42,704 nt of DNA, taken from NCBI GenBank assembly GCA_964461865.1, contig CAYWVK010000001.1, positions 1 to 42,704 on the forward strand, in the 5' to 3' direction. This document shows positions 31,005-39,266 of this stretch, one piece after another. How positions within the stretch are numbered: position 1 is the first letter of the stretch; every line of letters starts with the position of its first letter. Source of the stretch: CAYWVK01 sp964461865 (lineage in GTDB: Bacteria; Patescibacteriota; Microgenomatia; Levybacterales; UBA12049). Position numbers and translations under genes: made by a program. The notes under the pieces were generated by a model. That model was not told the DNA's origin and did not search any database. It was given only the letters and a program-made list of their open reading frames with translations.

Positions 31005-32735
31005 ATGTTAAACGTAAACATTCGAAACTTTGCAATTATTGCTCATATTGATCATGGAAAATCTACTTTAGCAGATAGATTTTTAGAAATAACCAAAACT
31101 ATTCCTAAAGATAAATTAAAAGAACAATTTTTAGATCAAAGTCCGATAAGCAGAGAAAGAGGAATTACCATTAAACTTGCTCCGGTTAGAATGAAGTATG
31201 AATTTGAGAAAAACGTCTATATCTTAAATCTTATTGATACACCAGGGCATATAGATTTTTCTTATGAAGTATCAAGAACTCTGGCTGCTTGTGAGGGGGC
31301 AATATTATTAGTTGATGCAACACAGGGAGTTCAGGCGCAAACAGTAGCTCATTTAAATGTTGCAAAAAAACAAAATCTTAAAATAATACCGGTTATTAAT
31401 AAAATTGATTTAGCAACAGCAAAACCGGAATTAGTCACTAAAGAACTTGAGAGTTTTTTTGGATTTTCAAGAGAAGATATTATATATATATCTGCAAAAA
31501 ACGGTGAGAATGTAAAAAGCCTATTAGAAGAAGTCATAAAAAGAATTCCGCCACCCAAAGGTGATGAAAATTTGCCATTAAAAGCATTAATTTTTGATGC
31601 AGTTTACGATCAACATAAAGGAGTAATTGCTTTTGTTCGAGTAATTGATGGAAAAATAAAAAAACAGGATAGAATTAAACTTTATCAAAATTCAATCGAA
31701 TCGGAAGTTGGACAAGTAGGATTTTTTTCTCCTTTTTTAACTCCTCTTGATAAATTAAACGCAGGAGAAATCGGATATGTAATTACAGGTATTAAGGATA
31801 TAAAGTTATGTCGTGTTGGTGATACTATTACCAATTTAAGTAGAGATATTACACCTTTTCCAGGATATAAACCTCCTAAGCCTATGGTTTTTTTTGGAAT
31901 ATATCCTCACAACAAAAATGAACTTATACACTTAAAAGAGGCACTAAGTAAAATCATTTTAAATGATTCTTCGTTAAGTATTGCAGATGAATATTCGGCT
32001 TATTTAGGAAGTGGTTTTAGGATTGGTTTTTTAGGACTTTTACATGCTGAAATTATTAAGGAGAAATTAAAACAAGAGGAAAAAGTAAACCCGATTTTAA
32101 CCATGCCTAGGGTATTATATAAAGAAATGGAGGAAGGTAAGCTTCTTGAGCCGTATATGAATTTAACAATTTATACACCGGTTAATTTTGTTGGTGGCAT
32201 TATGTCTTTATGCCAAAAAAGAAAAGGAAAAATAGAAAATGTAATTTATCATGAAGATAATGCAATTTTAAAATATGAAATGCCTTACAGTATGTTTATT
32301 AGGGGTCTTGCGTCAGAAATAAAATCAATATCTTCAGGTTTTGCCAGTCTTGATTACGAATTAACTAAATACAAAGAAGCAAACTTGGAAAAATTAGACA
32401 TTGTTATTAACGATTACGAGGTAGATGTTTTATCGGAATTGGTTTATAAAGAAGAAGCTGATTATGTTGCCAGGGAAAAAACAGAAAAACTTAAAGAGAT
32501 ACTTCCGCGTCAACAATTCAGACAAATAATTCAGGCAAAAATTAACCAAAGAGTATTATCCAGAACAGAAATACCTCCATTTAGAAAAGATGTTTTACAA
32601 AAAATGTCAGGAGGGGATAGAACTAGAAAAGATAAATTGCTTGAAAAACAAAAAAAGGGTAAATCTAAACTTTTAGTTAAAGCAAAGGTAATTCTTCCCG
32701 AAGATTCATTGATCTCTTTAATTTCGAAGAATTAA
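31005..32735 (+). CDS. lepA: elongation factor 4 (LepA)
   Basis: A 576-residue translational GTPase. G1 is AHIDHGKST (13-21), the switch I region has ERGITIK, G3 is DTPGHIDFSYEVSR, G4 is NKID, and the SAK element follows. After domains II and III comes the EF4-specific C-terminal domain, with GGDRTRKDKLLEKQKKGKSKL near the end, which reaches the peptidyl-transferase centre and separates LepA from EF-G. EF4 acts on stalled or back-slipped ribosomes and in 30S maturation. It is slightly shorter than the E. coli protein (599). No Shine-Dalgarno is seen. It shares stop bases TTAA with the convergent surface protein gene. Confidence 0.95.
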   Translation: MLNVNIRNFAIIAHIDHGKSTLADRFLEITKTIPKDKLKEQFLDQSPISRERGITIKLAPVRMKYEFEKNVYILNLIDTPGHIDFSYEVSRTLAACEGAILLVDATQGVQAQTVAHLNVAKKQNLKIIPVINKIDLATAKPELVTKELESFFGFSREDIIYISAKNGENVKSLLEEVIKRIPPPKGDENLPLKALIFDAVYDQHKGVIAFVRVIDGKIKKQDRIKLYQNSIESEVGQVGFFSPFLTPLDKLNAGEIGYVITGIKDIKLCRVGDTITNLSRDITPFPGYKPPKPMVFFGIYPHNKNELIHLKEALSKIILNDSSLSIADEYSAYLGSGFRIGFLGLLHAEIIKEKLKQEEKVNPILTMPRVLYKEMEEGKLLEPYMNLTIYTPVNFVGGIMSLCQKRKGKIENVIYHEDNAILKYEMPYSMFIRGLASEIKSISSGFASLDYELTKYKEANLEKLDIVINDYEVDVLSELVYKEEADYVAREKTEKLKEILPRQQFRQIIQAKINQRVLSRTEIPPFRKDVLQKMSGGDRTRKDKLLEKQKKGKSKLLVKAKVILPEDSLISLISKN

Positions 32736-33862
32736 AGAGCAAGGAAAAGTAAGATTCCGATAACCGAAAGTATAGCTCCTACTGCTCCGAAAGTCATTAT
32801 TGCACTTCCAGGTCCTGTTGGAGGCATGGTTGGGATTGGTGTGTTTGTTGGTGCAATTGTAATTACAGCACCACCACCACCGTTAATCGTAATTACTTGT
32901 GTGCAAAGTTCGGTACTACTTACTCCACCACTATTATCTGTCATAGCAGCAGTTGCAGTAAAAGTACCAGCAGTACTATATATATGAGATGTTTGAACAC
33001 TAACGCTTCCGGTATTTACTCCATCAGTGACATCCTGGACTTGTCCGTCCCCAAAATTAAAGGTAACCTTGTTAACTGTGCCATCAGTATCGTTTCCGTT
33101 TGCAGTAAGCATTAACGCATAAGGTGCTGTTCCGGTTGAAGAACTATTAAGTGCTAAGCTTGTACAAGAGGGTAGTTGATTTGCAGATGGAGTACCAGTT
33201 GGTCCGGGTGTAACAGTTGGAGTTGCTGTTGGGCCAGGAGTTGGACTTGGTGCTGGTGTTGGAGTTGGTTCTGGAGTAACAGTTGGTGTTGCTCCTTCGT
33301 CTATAGTGATTACAGCGGGAACAGAAGAAGAGAATACATTTTCGTTAAATGTATCTGTTGCTCCTACAGATAATACTTGAGGCGTTCCAAAATCTATTTT
33401 TGTAGTTGCTCCGTTTGTTGAGCCAATTGCAGTAACTGTTAAAGTTCCTGCTTCTTTAGGTGTTTGAATAACCTTGTCTAAGCTTCCGCCAATAGACATT
33501 GTTACAGTTACAGATCCTGCAGCATATGTTGGGCCTTGAAGAATTGATGGAAATGTCCCCTCGTTTGGCGTAAAACCATTTGCTTGTACATCCAATTTTG
33601 TTGAATCATAGGTTAATGTAAATTTAACAAAAGAAACTTGATTGCTTCCAGGATTTACCACTACTTTAAAGTTTGCGCTTTCTCCAACTGCCATTGTTTT
33701 TGAAGAGCTTCCAGTGTCAACATCAACAACAGAAAGAATGGTCGAAGGGGCTGCTTTAATTTCGGTTTTTTGCTGTTGTTGCACTAAATAGACAGTAATA
33801 GGTATAGCAACTAAAAGTACAACAATAAAACCGAGTAATAAAAGTTTTTTACCAGAAAACAT
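32732..33862 (-). CDS. surface protein with cohesin-like and PKD domains and a PPTG-type C-terminal anchor
   Basis: A 376-residue protein. Order: N-terminal membrane/signal segment (about 8-29), a cohesin-like beta-sandwich (about 42-192, with VGESANFKVVVNPGSNQVSFVKF-type strands and YDSTKLDV), a Thr/Pro/Gly stalk (about 193-228), a PKD domain (about 229-330, FNFGDG and HIYSTAGTFTATA), then PPTG (347-350) and a hydrophobic C-terminus. The last part looks like an LPXTG sorting signal, but there is no basic tail after the hydrophobic stretch, and no sortase is in the window. It may bind carbohydrate or partner proteins outside the cell. A consensus promoter precedes it, divergent from groS. Confidence 0.8.
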   Translation of the reverse strand: MFSGKKLLLLGFIVVLLVAIPITVYLVQQQQKTEIKAAPSTILSVVDVDTGSSSKTMAVGESANFKVVVNPGSNQVSFVKFTLTYDSTKLDVQANGFTPNEGTFPSILQGPTYAAGSVTVTMSIGGSLDKVIQTPKEAGTLTVTAIGSTNGATTKIDFGTPQVLSVGATDTFNENVFSSSVPAVITIDEGATPTVTPEPTPTPAPSPTPGPTATPTVTPGPTGTPSANQLPSCTSLALNSSSTGTAPYALMLTANGNDTDGTVNKVTFNFGDGQVQDVTDGVNTGSVSVQTSHIYSTAGTFTATAAMTDNSGGVSSTELCTQVITINGGGGAVITIAPTNTPIPTMPPTGPGSAIMTFGAVGAILSVIGILLFLAL

Positions 33863-33882
33863 ATAAATGAAATCTAAGTTTT

Positions 33883-33911
33883 ATCGTAAAGAATAAATGT
33901 GCTTGTGTCAA
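33883..33911 (-). promoter_or_regulatory. promoter of the cohesin/PKD surface protein
   Basis: On the minus strand: perfect TTGACA (33911-33906), a 17-base spacer, TACGAT (33888-33883). The predicted leader is about 14 bases. Confidence 0.5.
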
Positions 33912-33944
33912 GTATTAACACTATATTTATTTTAAAAAAACCTC

Positions 33945-33973
33945 TTGACAGAAAAAAGCTTTTGTTGTATAAA
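33945..33973 (+). promoter_or_regulatory. groS-groL promoter
   Basis: Perfect TTGACA (33945-33950), a 17-base spacer, TATAAA (33968-33973). The predicted +1 is about 33980, giving a leader of about 42 bases, long for this window. Confidence 0.75.
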
Positions 33974-33980
33974 TTTAGCA

Positions 33981-33999
33981 ATCACTTATATCAAGTGAT
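33981..33999 (+). promoter_or_regulatory. inverted repeat at +1 of groS-groL, candidate operator or 5' hairpin
   Basis: ATCACTT (33981-33987), five bases, AAGTGAT (33993-33999). It starts at the predicted transcription start. It resembles CIRCE in place and part of the arms, but not in spacing or full sequence. It could bind a heat-shock repressor or form a hairpin at the 5' end of the message. Confidence 0.55.
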
Positions 34000-34022
34000 A
34001 TTTTTTGACTAATTTATTAAAT

Positions 34023-34322
34023 ATGAAAGTAAAAAATAATATTAAACCTCTTTTTGATAATGTTTTAATAAAGCCGCTTGAAGCGGAAGAGAAAACAGCC
34101 AGTGGAATAATTCTTCCGGATAGTGCAAAAGAAAAACCACAAATAGGAGAGATAATGGCAACAGGAGAAGGAGTTAAGGATAAAAATGGTAAATTAATCT
34201 CAATGTCGGTTAAAGTCGGACAAAAAGTAATGTATAAAAAATGGGGCGGGAATGAAGTAAAGGTTGGAAATGAAGAATGGACAATTGTTGAACAAAAAGA
34301 TATACTCGCAGTTATAAATTAA
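34023..34322 (+). CDS. groS: co-chaperonin GroES
   Basis: A 99-residue protein from the ATG at 34023. The start IKPLFDNVLIKPLE, the mobile loop with KTASGIILPDSAKEKPQIGEI (about residues 22-42), and the later VGQKVMYKKWGG and DILAVIN end are all standard GroES. It forms the heptameric lid of the GroEL cage. A TTG at 34005 in the same frame would add six residues without family support. One base separates its stop from groL, so both come from one message. The promoter and inverted repeat upstream suggest stress control. Confidence 0.95.
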   Translation: MKVKNNIKPLFDNVLIKPLEAEEKTASGIILPDSAKEKPQIGEIMATGEGVKDKNGKLISMSVKVGQKVMYKKWGGNEVKVGNEEWTIVEQKDILAVIN

Positions 34323-34323
34323 T

Positions 34324-35988
34324 ATGGCAAAACTAATTATATATAAAGAAAAAGCAAGACAAGAGCTCTTGGAAGGAGTAAATCAATTAGCAGATGCTGT
34401 TGCAACTACACTTGGACCAAAGGGTAGAAATGTTGCATTAGATAAGAAATGGGGAGCCCCAAATGTAATTCATGATGGAGTATCGGTTGCAAAAGAAATT
34501 GAGCTTGAAAAACCCTTTCAAAACATGGGGGCGCAATTAGTAAAAGAAGCAGCTTCCAAAACTTCAGACGTTGCAGGAGACGGAACAACTACGGCTACGG
34601 TTTTAGCAAGAGCAATAGTGTCAGAGGGAATAAAAATGATAACAGCAAACGCAAACCCAATGATTATGCGAAGAGGATTAGAAAAAGCAAGTAAGCATGT
34701 AGTTGAAGAGCTTAAAAAAATGAAAAAAGAAGTTAAGCCAACGGATTGGGCAAATGTTGCAACAATATCGGCAGGAGATAACGAGCTTGGTAATTTAATA
34801 GCAGAAGCATTAAAAAGGGTTGGAAAAGACGGAATAATTACGGTTGAGGAAGGAAGAGGGCTTTCAACAGAAATTGAATATAAAGAAGGAATGGAATTTG
34901 ATAAAGGATTTGCCTCAGCTTATTTTGTAACAAATCCGGATAAAATGGAAGCAGAGATTGAAGATCCGTATATTTTAATAACAGATAAAAAAATTACTGC
35001 TTTAAATGAATTACTTCCGTTTTTAGAAAATCTTGTTAAAACATCCAAGAACTTAGTAATTATTGCAGATGAAATAGAGGGAGAAGCACTAGCAACATTA
35101 GTTGTTAATAAATTAAGAGGAACATTTAATGCAATTGCAATAAAGGCACCGGGTTTTGGGGATAGAAGAAAAGAAATGCTTGAAGATATCGCAATTTTAA
35201 CCGGTGGAACAGTAATTTCAGAAGATACGGGAAGAAAGTTTGATAGCGTAACTTTGGAAGACTGTGGAAGAGCTGATAAGGTTTGGGCAGATAAGGACAA
35301 CACAAGAATAATTGGAGGAAAAGGAAGCATTCAGGCACTTAAAGCAAGAATAGCACAAATAAAAACAGCAATTGAAAGATCGACATCAGAGTTTGATAAA
35401 GAAAAGTTTCAGGAAAGATTGGCAAAGCTTTCAGGAGGAGTTGCGGTTATAAATGTAGGAGCAGCAACAGAGGTTGAATTAAAAGATAAAAAAGAAAGAG
35501 TCAATGATGCAGTTGCAGCAACAAAAGCAGCTTTAGAAGAAGGAATTGTTCCAGGTGGAGCAATTGCTCTTTTGGATATTAGTAAAAGGATGGATATTAA
35601 AGATCTAGAAAGTGCAAAAGCTGCAAAAGATGAAATAATTGGCTTTGAAATAGTAAAAAACTCACTTGAAGCTCCTTTTAATCAATTGATGAAAAATGCA
35701 GGTTTGGATGCAGGGCAATTAATTGCAAAAGCAAGAGATGTTAGTGCTCATGGACAAGGATTTAATGTTTTAAAGCTTGATTCTGTTGAAACAGCAGAGC
35801 CGGTGGATATGTATAAAGAAGGAATAATAGACCCTGTAAAGGTAGTAAGAAGTGCTGTACAAAACGCAATATCAATAGCAACTATGATTTTAACTACAGA
35901 GGCATTAATTACAGATAAGCCTGAGGAAAAAAATCCTTCGGCTGCTGGCGGACAAATGCCTCCTGGCATGGGTGGAATGGAATACTAA
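34324..35988 (+). CDS. groL: chaperonin GroEL
   Basis: A 554-residue chaperonin subunit. The equatorial ATP site is intact: TLGPKGRNV, DGVSVAKEIEL, and AGDGTTTATVLA with the Mg2+-binding Asp. The hinge and apical parts follow (KGFASAYFVTNPDKMEAEIEDPYIL region and PGFGDRRKEMLEDIA), and ERVNDAVAATKAALEEG near residue 395 carries the catalytic Asp. The C-terminus is a GGQMPPGMGGMEY tail of the Gly-Met type that fills the cavity. It folds client proteins in the cytoplasm with GroES. The message is shared with groS. No clear terminator follows; a 5-bp AT hairpin at 36006-36019 lacks a T run. Confidence 0.96.
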   Translation: MAKLIIYKEKARQELLEGVNQLADAVATTLGPKGRNVALDKKWGAPNVIHDGVSVAKEIELEKPFQNMGAQLVKEAASKTSDVAGDGTTTATVLARAIVSEGIKMITANANPMIMRRGLEKASKHVVEELKKMKKEVKPTDWANVATISAGDNELGNLIAEALKRVGKDGIITVEEGRGLSTEIEYKEGMEFDKGFASAYFVTNPDKMEAEIEDPYILITDKKITALNELLPFLENLVKTSKNLVIIADEIEGEALATLVVNKLRGTFNAIAIKAPGFGDRRKEMLEDIAILTGGTVISEDTGRKFDSVTLEDCGRADKVWADKDNTRIIGGKGSIQALKARIAQIKTAIERSTSEFDKEKFQERLAKLSGGVAVINVGAATEVELKDKKERVNDAVAATKAALEEGIVPGGAIALLDISKRMDIKDLESAKAAKDEIIGFEIVKNSLEAPFNQLMKNAGLDAGQLIAKARDVSAHGQGFNVLKLDSVETAEPVDMYKEGIIDPVKVVRSAVQNAISIATMILTTEALITDKPEEKNPSAAGGQMPPGMGGMEY

Positions 35989-36031
35989 ATAACTTCTAAG
36001 TCTCTAACTTCGGTAAGTTGTCAAATATTAG

Positions 36032-36061
36032 TTGTCAGTTGTTTTAAATTTGCGTTATAAT
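36032..36061 (+). promoter_or_regulatory. promoter of the PEGA/SH3 protein
   Basis: TTGTCA (36032-36037), an 18-base spacer, TATAAT (36056-36061). The leader is about eight bases. AGTTGTCA occurs twice, 14 bases apart (36016-36023 and 36030-36037), the second copy including the -35. Confidence 0.6.
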
Positions 36062-36075
36062 CTCAATACACTTTT

Positions 36076-36930
36076 ATGAGAAGATTTCTTTTTATTTTAG
36101 GACTTCTAATAACAACAATTGGTATTTTTATTTTAATCGTGTACTTTTTTAACAAAGATTCGGGTAGAGGAGCGCTTTATGTAACTTCAAATCCTAAAAG
36201 CAAAGTATATTTAGATGGAAAATTGATTGGGGAAACTCCACTTTGTAAATGCGATGGAGATCAAACAATTCCTGCGGGTTCATATACTATAAAATTAATT
36301 CCAACAAAGGGAGATTTTAGAAGCTTTGAGGAAAGAATTACTATTTCCCCATCTGTTTTAACAGTAGTTGATAGAACTTTTGGTGAAGGAGCCTTTTCGT
36401 CGGGTAGTATTATAAGTTTAGTTAAATTAAATGAAAAAAACTTAACGGAACTTTCGGTAGTTACTTTTCCTGATAAGGCAATTTTAACGCTGGACAATAG
36501 TCAATCTCCTTATGGCGTTAGTCCTCTTTTATTAAAGGATTTAACAGAGTCGGATCACGAATTAAAAATAGCAAAAGAAGGATATGTCGATAAGGTTTTA
36601 AGAATCAGGACAATAAAGGGATATAGATTAGAGGCTACGGTAACGCTTTCTGTGTTACCTGATGTTTCATCAAGCTCTGCTTTTCCTGAAGTTACACCGA
36701 CCAAAGCACCAATTGAAGAGGCAAGTCCATCAGCTAAAATAACAATACTTCAAACCCCAACAGGGTTTTTAAGAGTAAGAGAGGACGCAACCGTTTCATC
36801 AACAGAGATTACCAGAGTTAATCCGGGAGAAGAATACGAGTTTTTAGATGAAAAAAACGGGTGGTATAAGATTAAACTAAATGACAGTGAGCAAGGTTGG
36901 GTTAGTGGTCAATACGCAAAAAAAGAATAA
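36076..36930 (+). CDS. membrane-anchored protein with two PEGA domains and a bacterial SH3 domain
   Basis: A 284-residue protein. One N-terminal membrane segment (about 5-25) is followed by a first PEGA domain (about 33-105, ALYVTSNPKSKVYLDGKLIGETPL), a second PEGA-like domain (about 123-190, VVTFPDKAILTLDNSQSPYGVSPL), and a Ser/Pro/Thr linker. The C-terminus is an SH3b domain (about 225-283, GFLRVREDATVSSTEI and NGWYKI, ending GWVSGQYAKK). PEGA domains occur on surface proteins; SH3b domains often bind cell-wall peptides. A wall-associated role outside the membrane is the likely reading. It has its own promoter after groL and ends 13 bases from the next, convergent, gene. Confidence 0.85.
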   Translation: MRRFLFILGLLITTIGIFILIVYFFNKDSGRGALYVTSNPKSKVYLDGKLIGETPLCKCDGDQTIPAGSYTIKLIPTKGDFRSFEERITISPSVLTVVDRTFGEGAFSSGSIISLVKLNEKNLTELSVVTFPDKAILTLDNSQSPYGVSPLLLKDLTESDHELKIAKEGYVDKVLRIRTIKGYRLEATVTLSVLPDVSSSSAFPEVTPTKAPIEEASPSAKITILQTPTGFLRVREDATVSSTEITRVNPGEEYEFLDEKNGWYKIKLNDSEQGWVSGQYAKKE

Positions 36931-36943
36931 GTTTTATACCTTT

Positions 36944-37885
36944 TTAAGGGCCAATAAAATAGATTATAAAGATAACCAGAAATAGCCAAATAATAACAGT
37001 TGCTAAAAGCGGTTTATCAGAAAGTAAGACCCTATCAGGACTTTCTCCTTCATTTTTCTCATAAATATCCTGAAGATAGCGCATTATTCCGTAAACAACA
37101 GGAATAATAGTTATCATTAGCCACTTTTTTTGAAAGAATACAGGTAAAAAATCAGGAAGTAAAACGCCTAAGGCAATTTTTATCCCTTTTGGGTTTTCAA
37201 GAAAAGTAAAAAGTGAATAAGTTATAAAGGTTGAGGTAGCAAACATGGAAGCGTAAATATCTAAAAGTTTTTCTGAGTATCGTGATAATGATTGTCTAAC
37301 AGTTGTAATATTTGCAATCTTACTATTAGAAAGAAGAGTTAGCTCAGATCTTCTTTTGCCAACAGCTAAAAAGAGAGAAACAGAAATGGTAGTTAACAAC
37401 ATCCATACGGAAATATGATATCCGCTGGCAAATTCCCCTGCATATACCCTTAAAATATAACCCATGGCAATTGTTAAGATATCTAAGGCCGGTACGGTTT
37501 TAAATTTAAGTGAATACAAAAATTGAAGCGCAAGATAAACAATTACGATTATAGTAAAGGTTGGAGTAATAGAAAGACTTAAAAGAAAAGACCCCAGCAT
37601 TAAAATAATAGCAATAATAATAGCTAAGGGAATTGGAACATCGCCTCTTGCTAATGGTCTAAATTTTTTAAAAGGGTGAAGCCTATCTTTTTTAATATCA
37701 AATAAGTCGTTAACAATATAAGTAGCAGAAGATAATCCGCAAAAAGCAATAAACGCTAAGAAAACCTTATCAAAGATTGTTTTTTCAAATAATTGGCCGG
37801 CGAAAATAATTGCCGTAAAAATTGCCAAGTTTTTAATCCATTGTCTTGGTCTTAAGAGTCTTAGTATGTTATACGCCATTTTCAT
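36944..37885 (-). CDS. UbiA-family decaprenyl-phosphate phosphoribosyltransferase-like protein
   Basis: A 313-residue protein with about nine membrane segments. RPRQWIKN (12-19) near the start, the first Asp-rich motif N59-D-L-F-D63-I-K-K-D67 followed by RLHPFKKFRPLARG, the second region YSLKFKTVPALD (124-135), and GKRRSEL match the DPPR synthase branch (Rv3806c type) of UbiA enzymes rather than ubiquinone-type members. That enzyme joins phosphoribose from PRPP to a polyprenyl phosphate, the first step to lipid-linked arabinose. DprE1/DprE2 are not in the window. It overlaps the WecA-like gene by 17 bases and ends the five-gene operon. Confidence 0.85.
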   Translation of the reverse strand: MKMAYNILRLLRPRQWIKNLAIFTAIIFAGQLFEKTIFDKVFLAFIAFCGLSSATYIVNDLFDIKKDRLHPFKKFRPLARGDVPIPLAIIIAIILMLGSFLLSLSITPTFTIIVIVYLALQFLYSLKFKTVPALDILTIAMGYILRVYAGEFASGYHISVWMLLTTISVSLFLAVGKRRSELTLLSNSKIANITTVRQSLSRYSEKLLDIYASMFATSTFITYSLFTFLENPKGIKIALGVLLPDFLPVFFQKKWLMITIIPVVYGIMRYLQDIYEKNEGESPDRVLLSDKPLLATVIIWLFLVIFIIYFIGP

Positions 37886-38912
37886 TTTCGTTGTGTTTTA
37901 TAGTAAGCTGAAGAAAAATTATTCCTCCACCTACAATAATTATTAACATTATTATGGCAAATATTTTGCCCTTGCTCGACAAAAATAGAGAAATCGCCCC
38001 AAGCATAGCAGAAATTAACCAATAAAACAACGCAATTTTTCTTTGTCCCCAATGTTTTTTTAAAAGTAAATGATGAAGATGTTTATTGTCGTGTCTGAAA
38101 GGAGATTTACCGTTTAAAATTCTTCTAAGGATAGTAAATAATCCGTCAATCATTGGAATTCCCATAACTAAAATTGCAGTTGCCAATTTTGCAGAAGAAA
38201 GAATAGATGCAACTGCAAGTAAAATATAAACAGAGGTTGCTCCGTATCCCGGAAATATTTTTGCAGGATAAAAATTAAAAACTAAAAAACCCAACGATGC
38301 ACCGGCCACAATAAAGGAAAGTGTAGTACTTATCGTAGTATATTGATCGGTAGCATTAAAGCGAAGACTTAAAAGTCCAATTACAATTGCTGAAATTGCT
38401 ACGATTCCAGGCATTTGTCCGTCAACTCCCTTACTCCAATTTAACATGTTCATTACCCAGACAATCCAAATAACAGCAACAACATATGAAAATATATCTC
38501 CCAAGAATAAAATACCTCCTAAAGGATTGGTAATAAAGGGAATGTTTGCACCTGCATAAACAACAGCAATGGCAACAAGAATATTTATTATAAATCTAAA
38601 ATAGGGCGATAAATCAAATTTATCATCAAGAACACCAACAACAAGAGAAATAAAGGCGGCAAAAAAAAGGACAATGGTAATTTTAGTTATTGGAAGAAAA
38701 ATAATTGAAGCTAAAAGACAACCTAAAAATAATGGAATACCACCGCCTCTTGGTATAGGTTTTTTATGTAAAATTGCCGGGTGTTTTCTTTTTTTTGGAT
38801 CATCAATTAGTTTATATTTTTTAATAAAAATTAAAGATAGCGGTACTAAAATAACAGTTGCTAAAAAAGCGATTGAAAAAGGTAAAAGTATAAAACTTAA
38901 AATATTTTGCAT
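37869..38912 (-). CDS. WecA/MraY-family (GT4-type) polyprenyl-phosphate sugar-phosphate transferase-like protein
   Basis: A 347-residue, roughly ten-TM protein. DDPKKRKHPAILHKKPIPRGGG near the start, DDKFD (96-100) and the HDNKHLHHLL motif (274-283) are those of WecA/TagO/MraY enzymes, which put a sugar phosphate on undecaprenyl phosphate. Two usual acidic positions differ. The NxxNxxDGxDG motif reads N-M-L-N-W-S-K-G-V-D-G (155-165), with Lys161 for Asp. The later GDxGS metal-binding motif reads GYGAT (222-226), without the Asp. Activity or metal use may be altered. The next gene starts in its last codons; the previous one ends on the base before its start. Confidence 0.85.
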   Translation of the reverse strand: MQNILSFILLPFSIAFLATVILVPLSLIFIKKYKLIDDPKKRKHPAILHKKPIPRGGGIPLFLGCLLASIIFLPITKITIVLFFAAFISLVVGVLDDKFDLSPYFRFIINILVAIAVVYAGANIPFITNPLGGILFLGDIFSYVVAVIWIVWVMNMLNWSKGVDGQMPGIVAISAIVIGLLSLRFNATDQYTTISTTLSFIVAGASLGFLVFNFYPAKIFPGYGATSVYILLAVASILSSAKLATAILVMGIPMIDGLFTILRRILNGKSPFRHDNKHLHHLLLKKHWGQRKIALFYWLISAMLGAISLFLSSKGKIFAIIMLIIIVGGGIIFLQLTIKHNENENGV

Positions 38913-39266
38913 TTATAAAATAATTTGAATAGTTCTTATTATAAAAAGAAGCGTTGTAATTGAAATTAATAAATTAGTTAAAGTTAATATTCTTGGAACT
39001 AAAGGGTTATTTTTATAAATAAAAGATGAGAAGAAAAAATTAAAAATAGTAATTATTATTGCTATGATAATTGGGATAAAAATTCCAAAGGTAGCAATTA
39101 ATCTTTGTTCTCCCCAAGGAAGCTGATTGAAAAGAGGAATAAACAATGGCAATTTTGAGTAGTAAAAAAAGACATAAATTATAGTAATTAATAAAAATAA
39201 AAAAGTTAGCAAATATCCTCTTGAAATTATGCGGTCGTTTTTTACGTCCTTAAAGAACTCTTTCAT
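38913..39266 (-). CDS. small membrane protein, DUF1648-like pattern
   Basis: A 117-residue protein with three hydrophobic segments (about 18-36, 58-82 and 92-115). Between the first two lies SKLPLFIPLFNQLPWGEQRL, which resembles the LP-x-x-x-P-x-H-x-x-x-x-G loop of DUF1648 proteins. The function is unknown. It is placed between the GT39 gene (17-base overlap) and the WecA-like gene (no gap), so it is surely part of the operon. It could be a partner or regulator of one of these membrane enzymes; this is a guess from position. Confidence 0.65.
   Translation of the reverse strand: MKEFFKDVKNDRIISRGYLLTFLFLLITIIYVFFYYSKLPLFIPLFNQLPWGEQRLIATFGIFIPIIIAIIITIFNFFFSSFIYKNNPLVPRILTLTNLLISITTLLFIIRTIQIIL

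Noticed and set aside
33974..34010. CIRCE element before groS
   Set aside because: The arms share only part of the CIRCE sequence, and the distance between CACT and AGTG is seven instead of eleven bases.
34005..34022. TTG start for groS
   Set aside because: The ATG at 34023 gives the normal GroES N-terminal length.
36006..36019. Terminator hairpin after groL
   Set aside because: Only five AT-rich pairs and no following T run.
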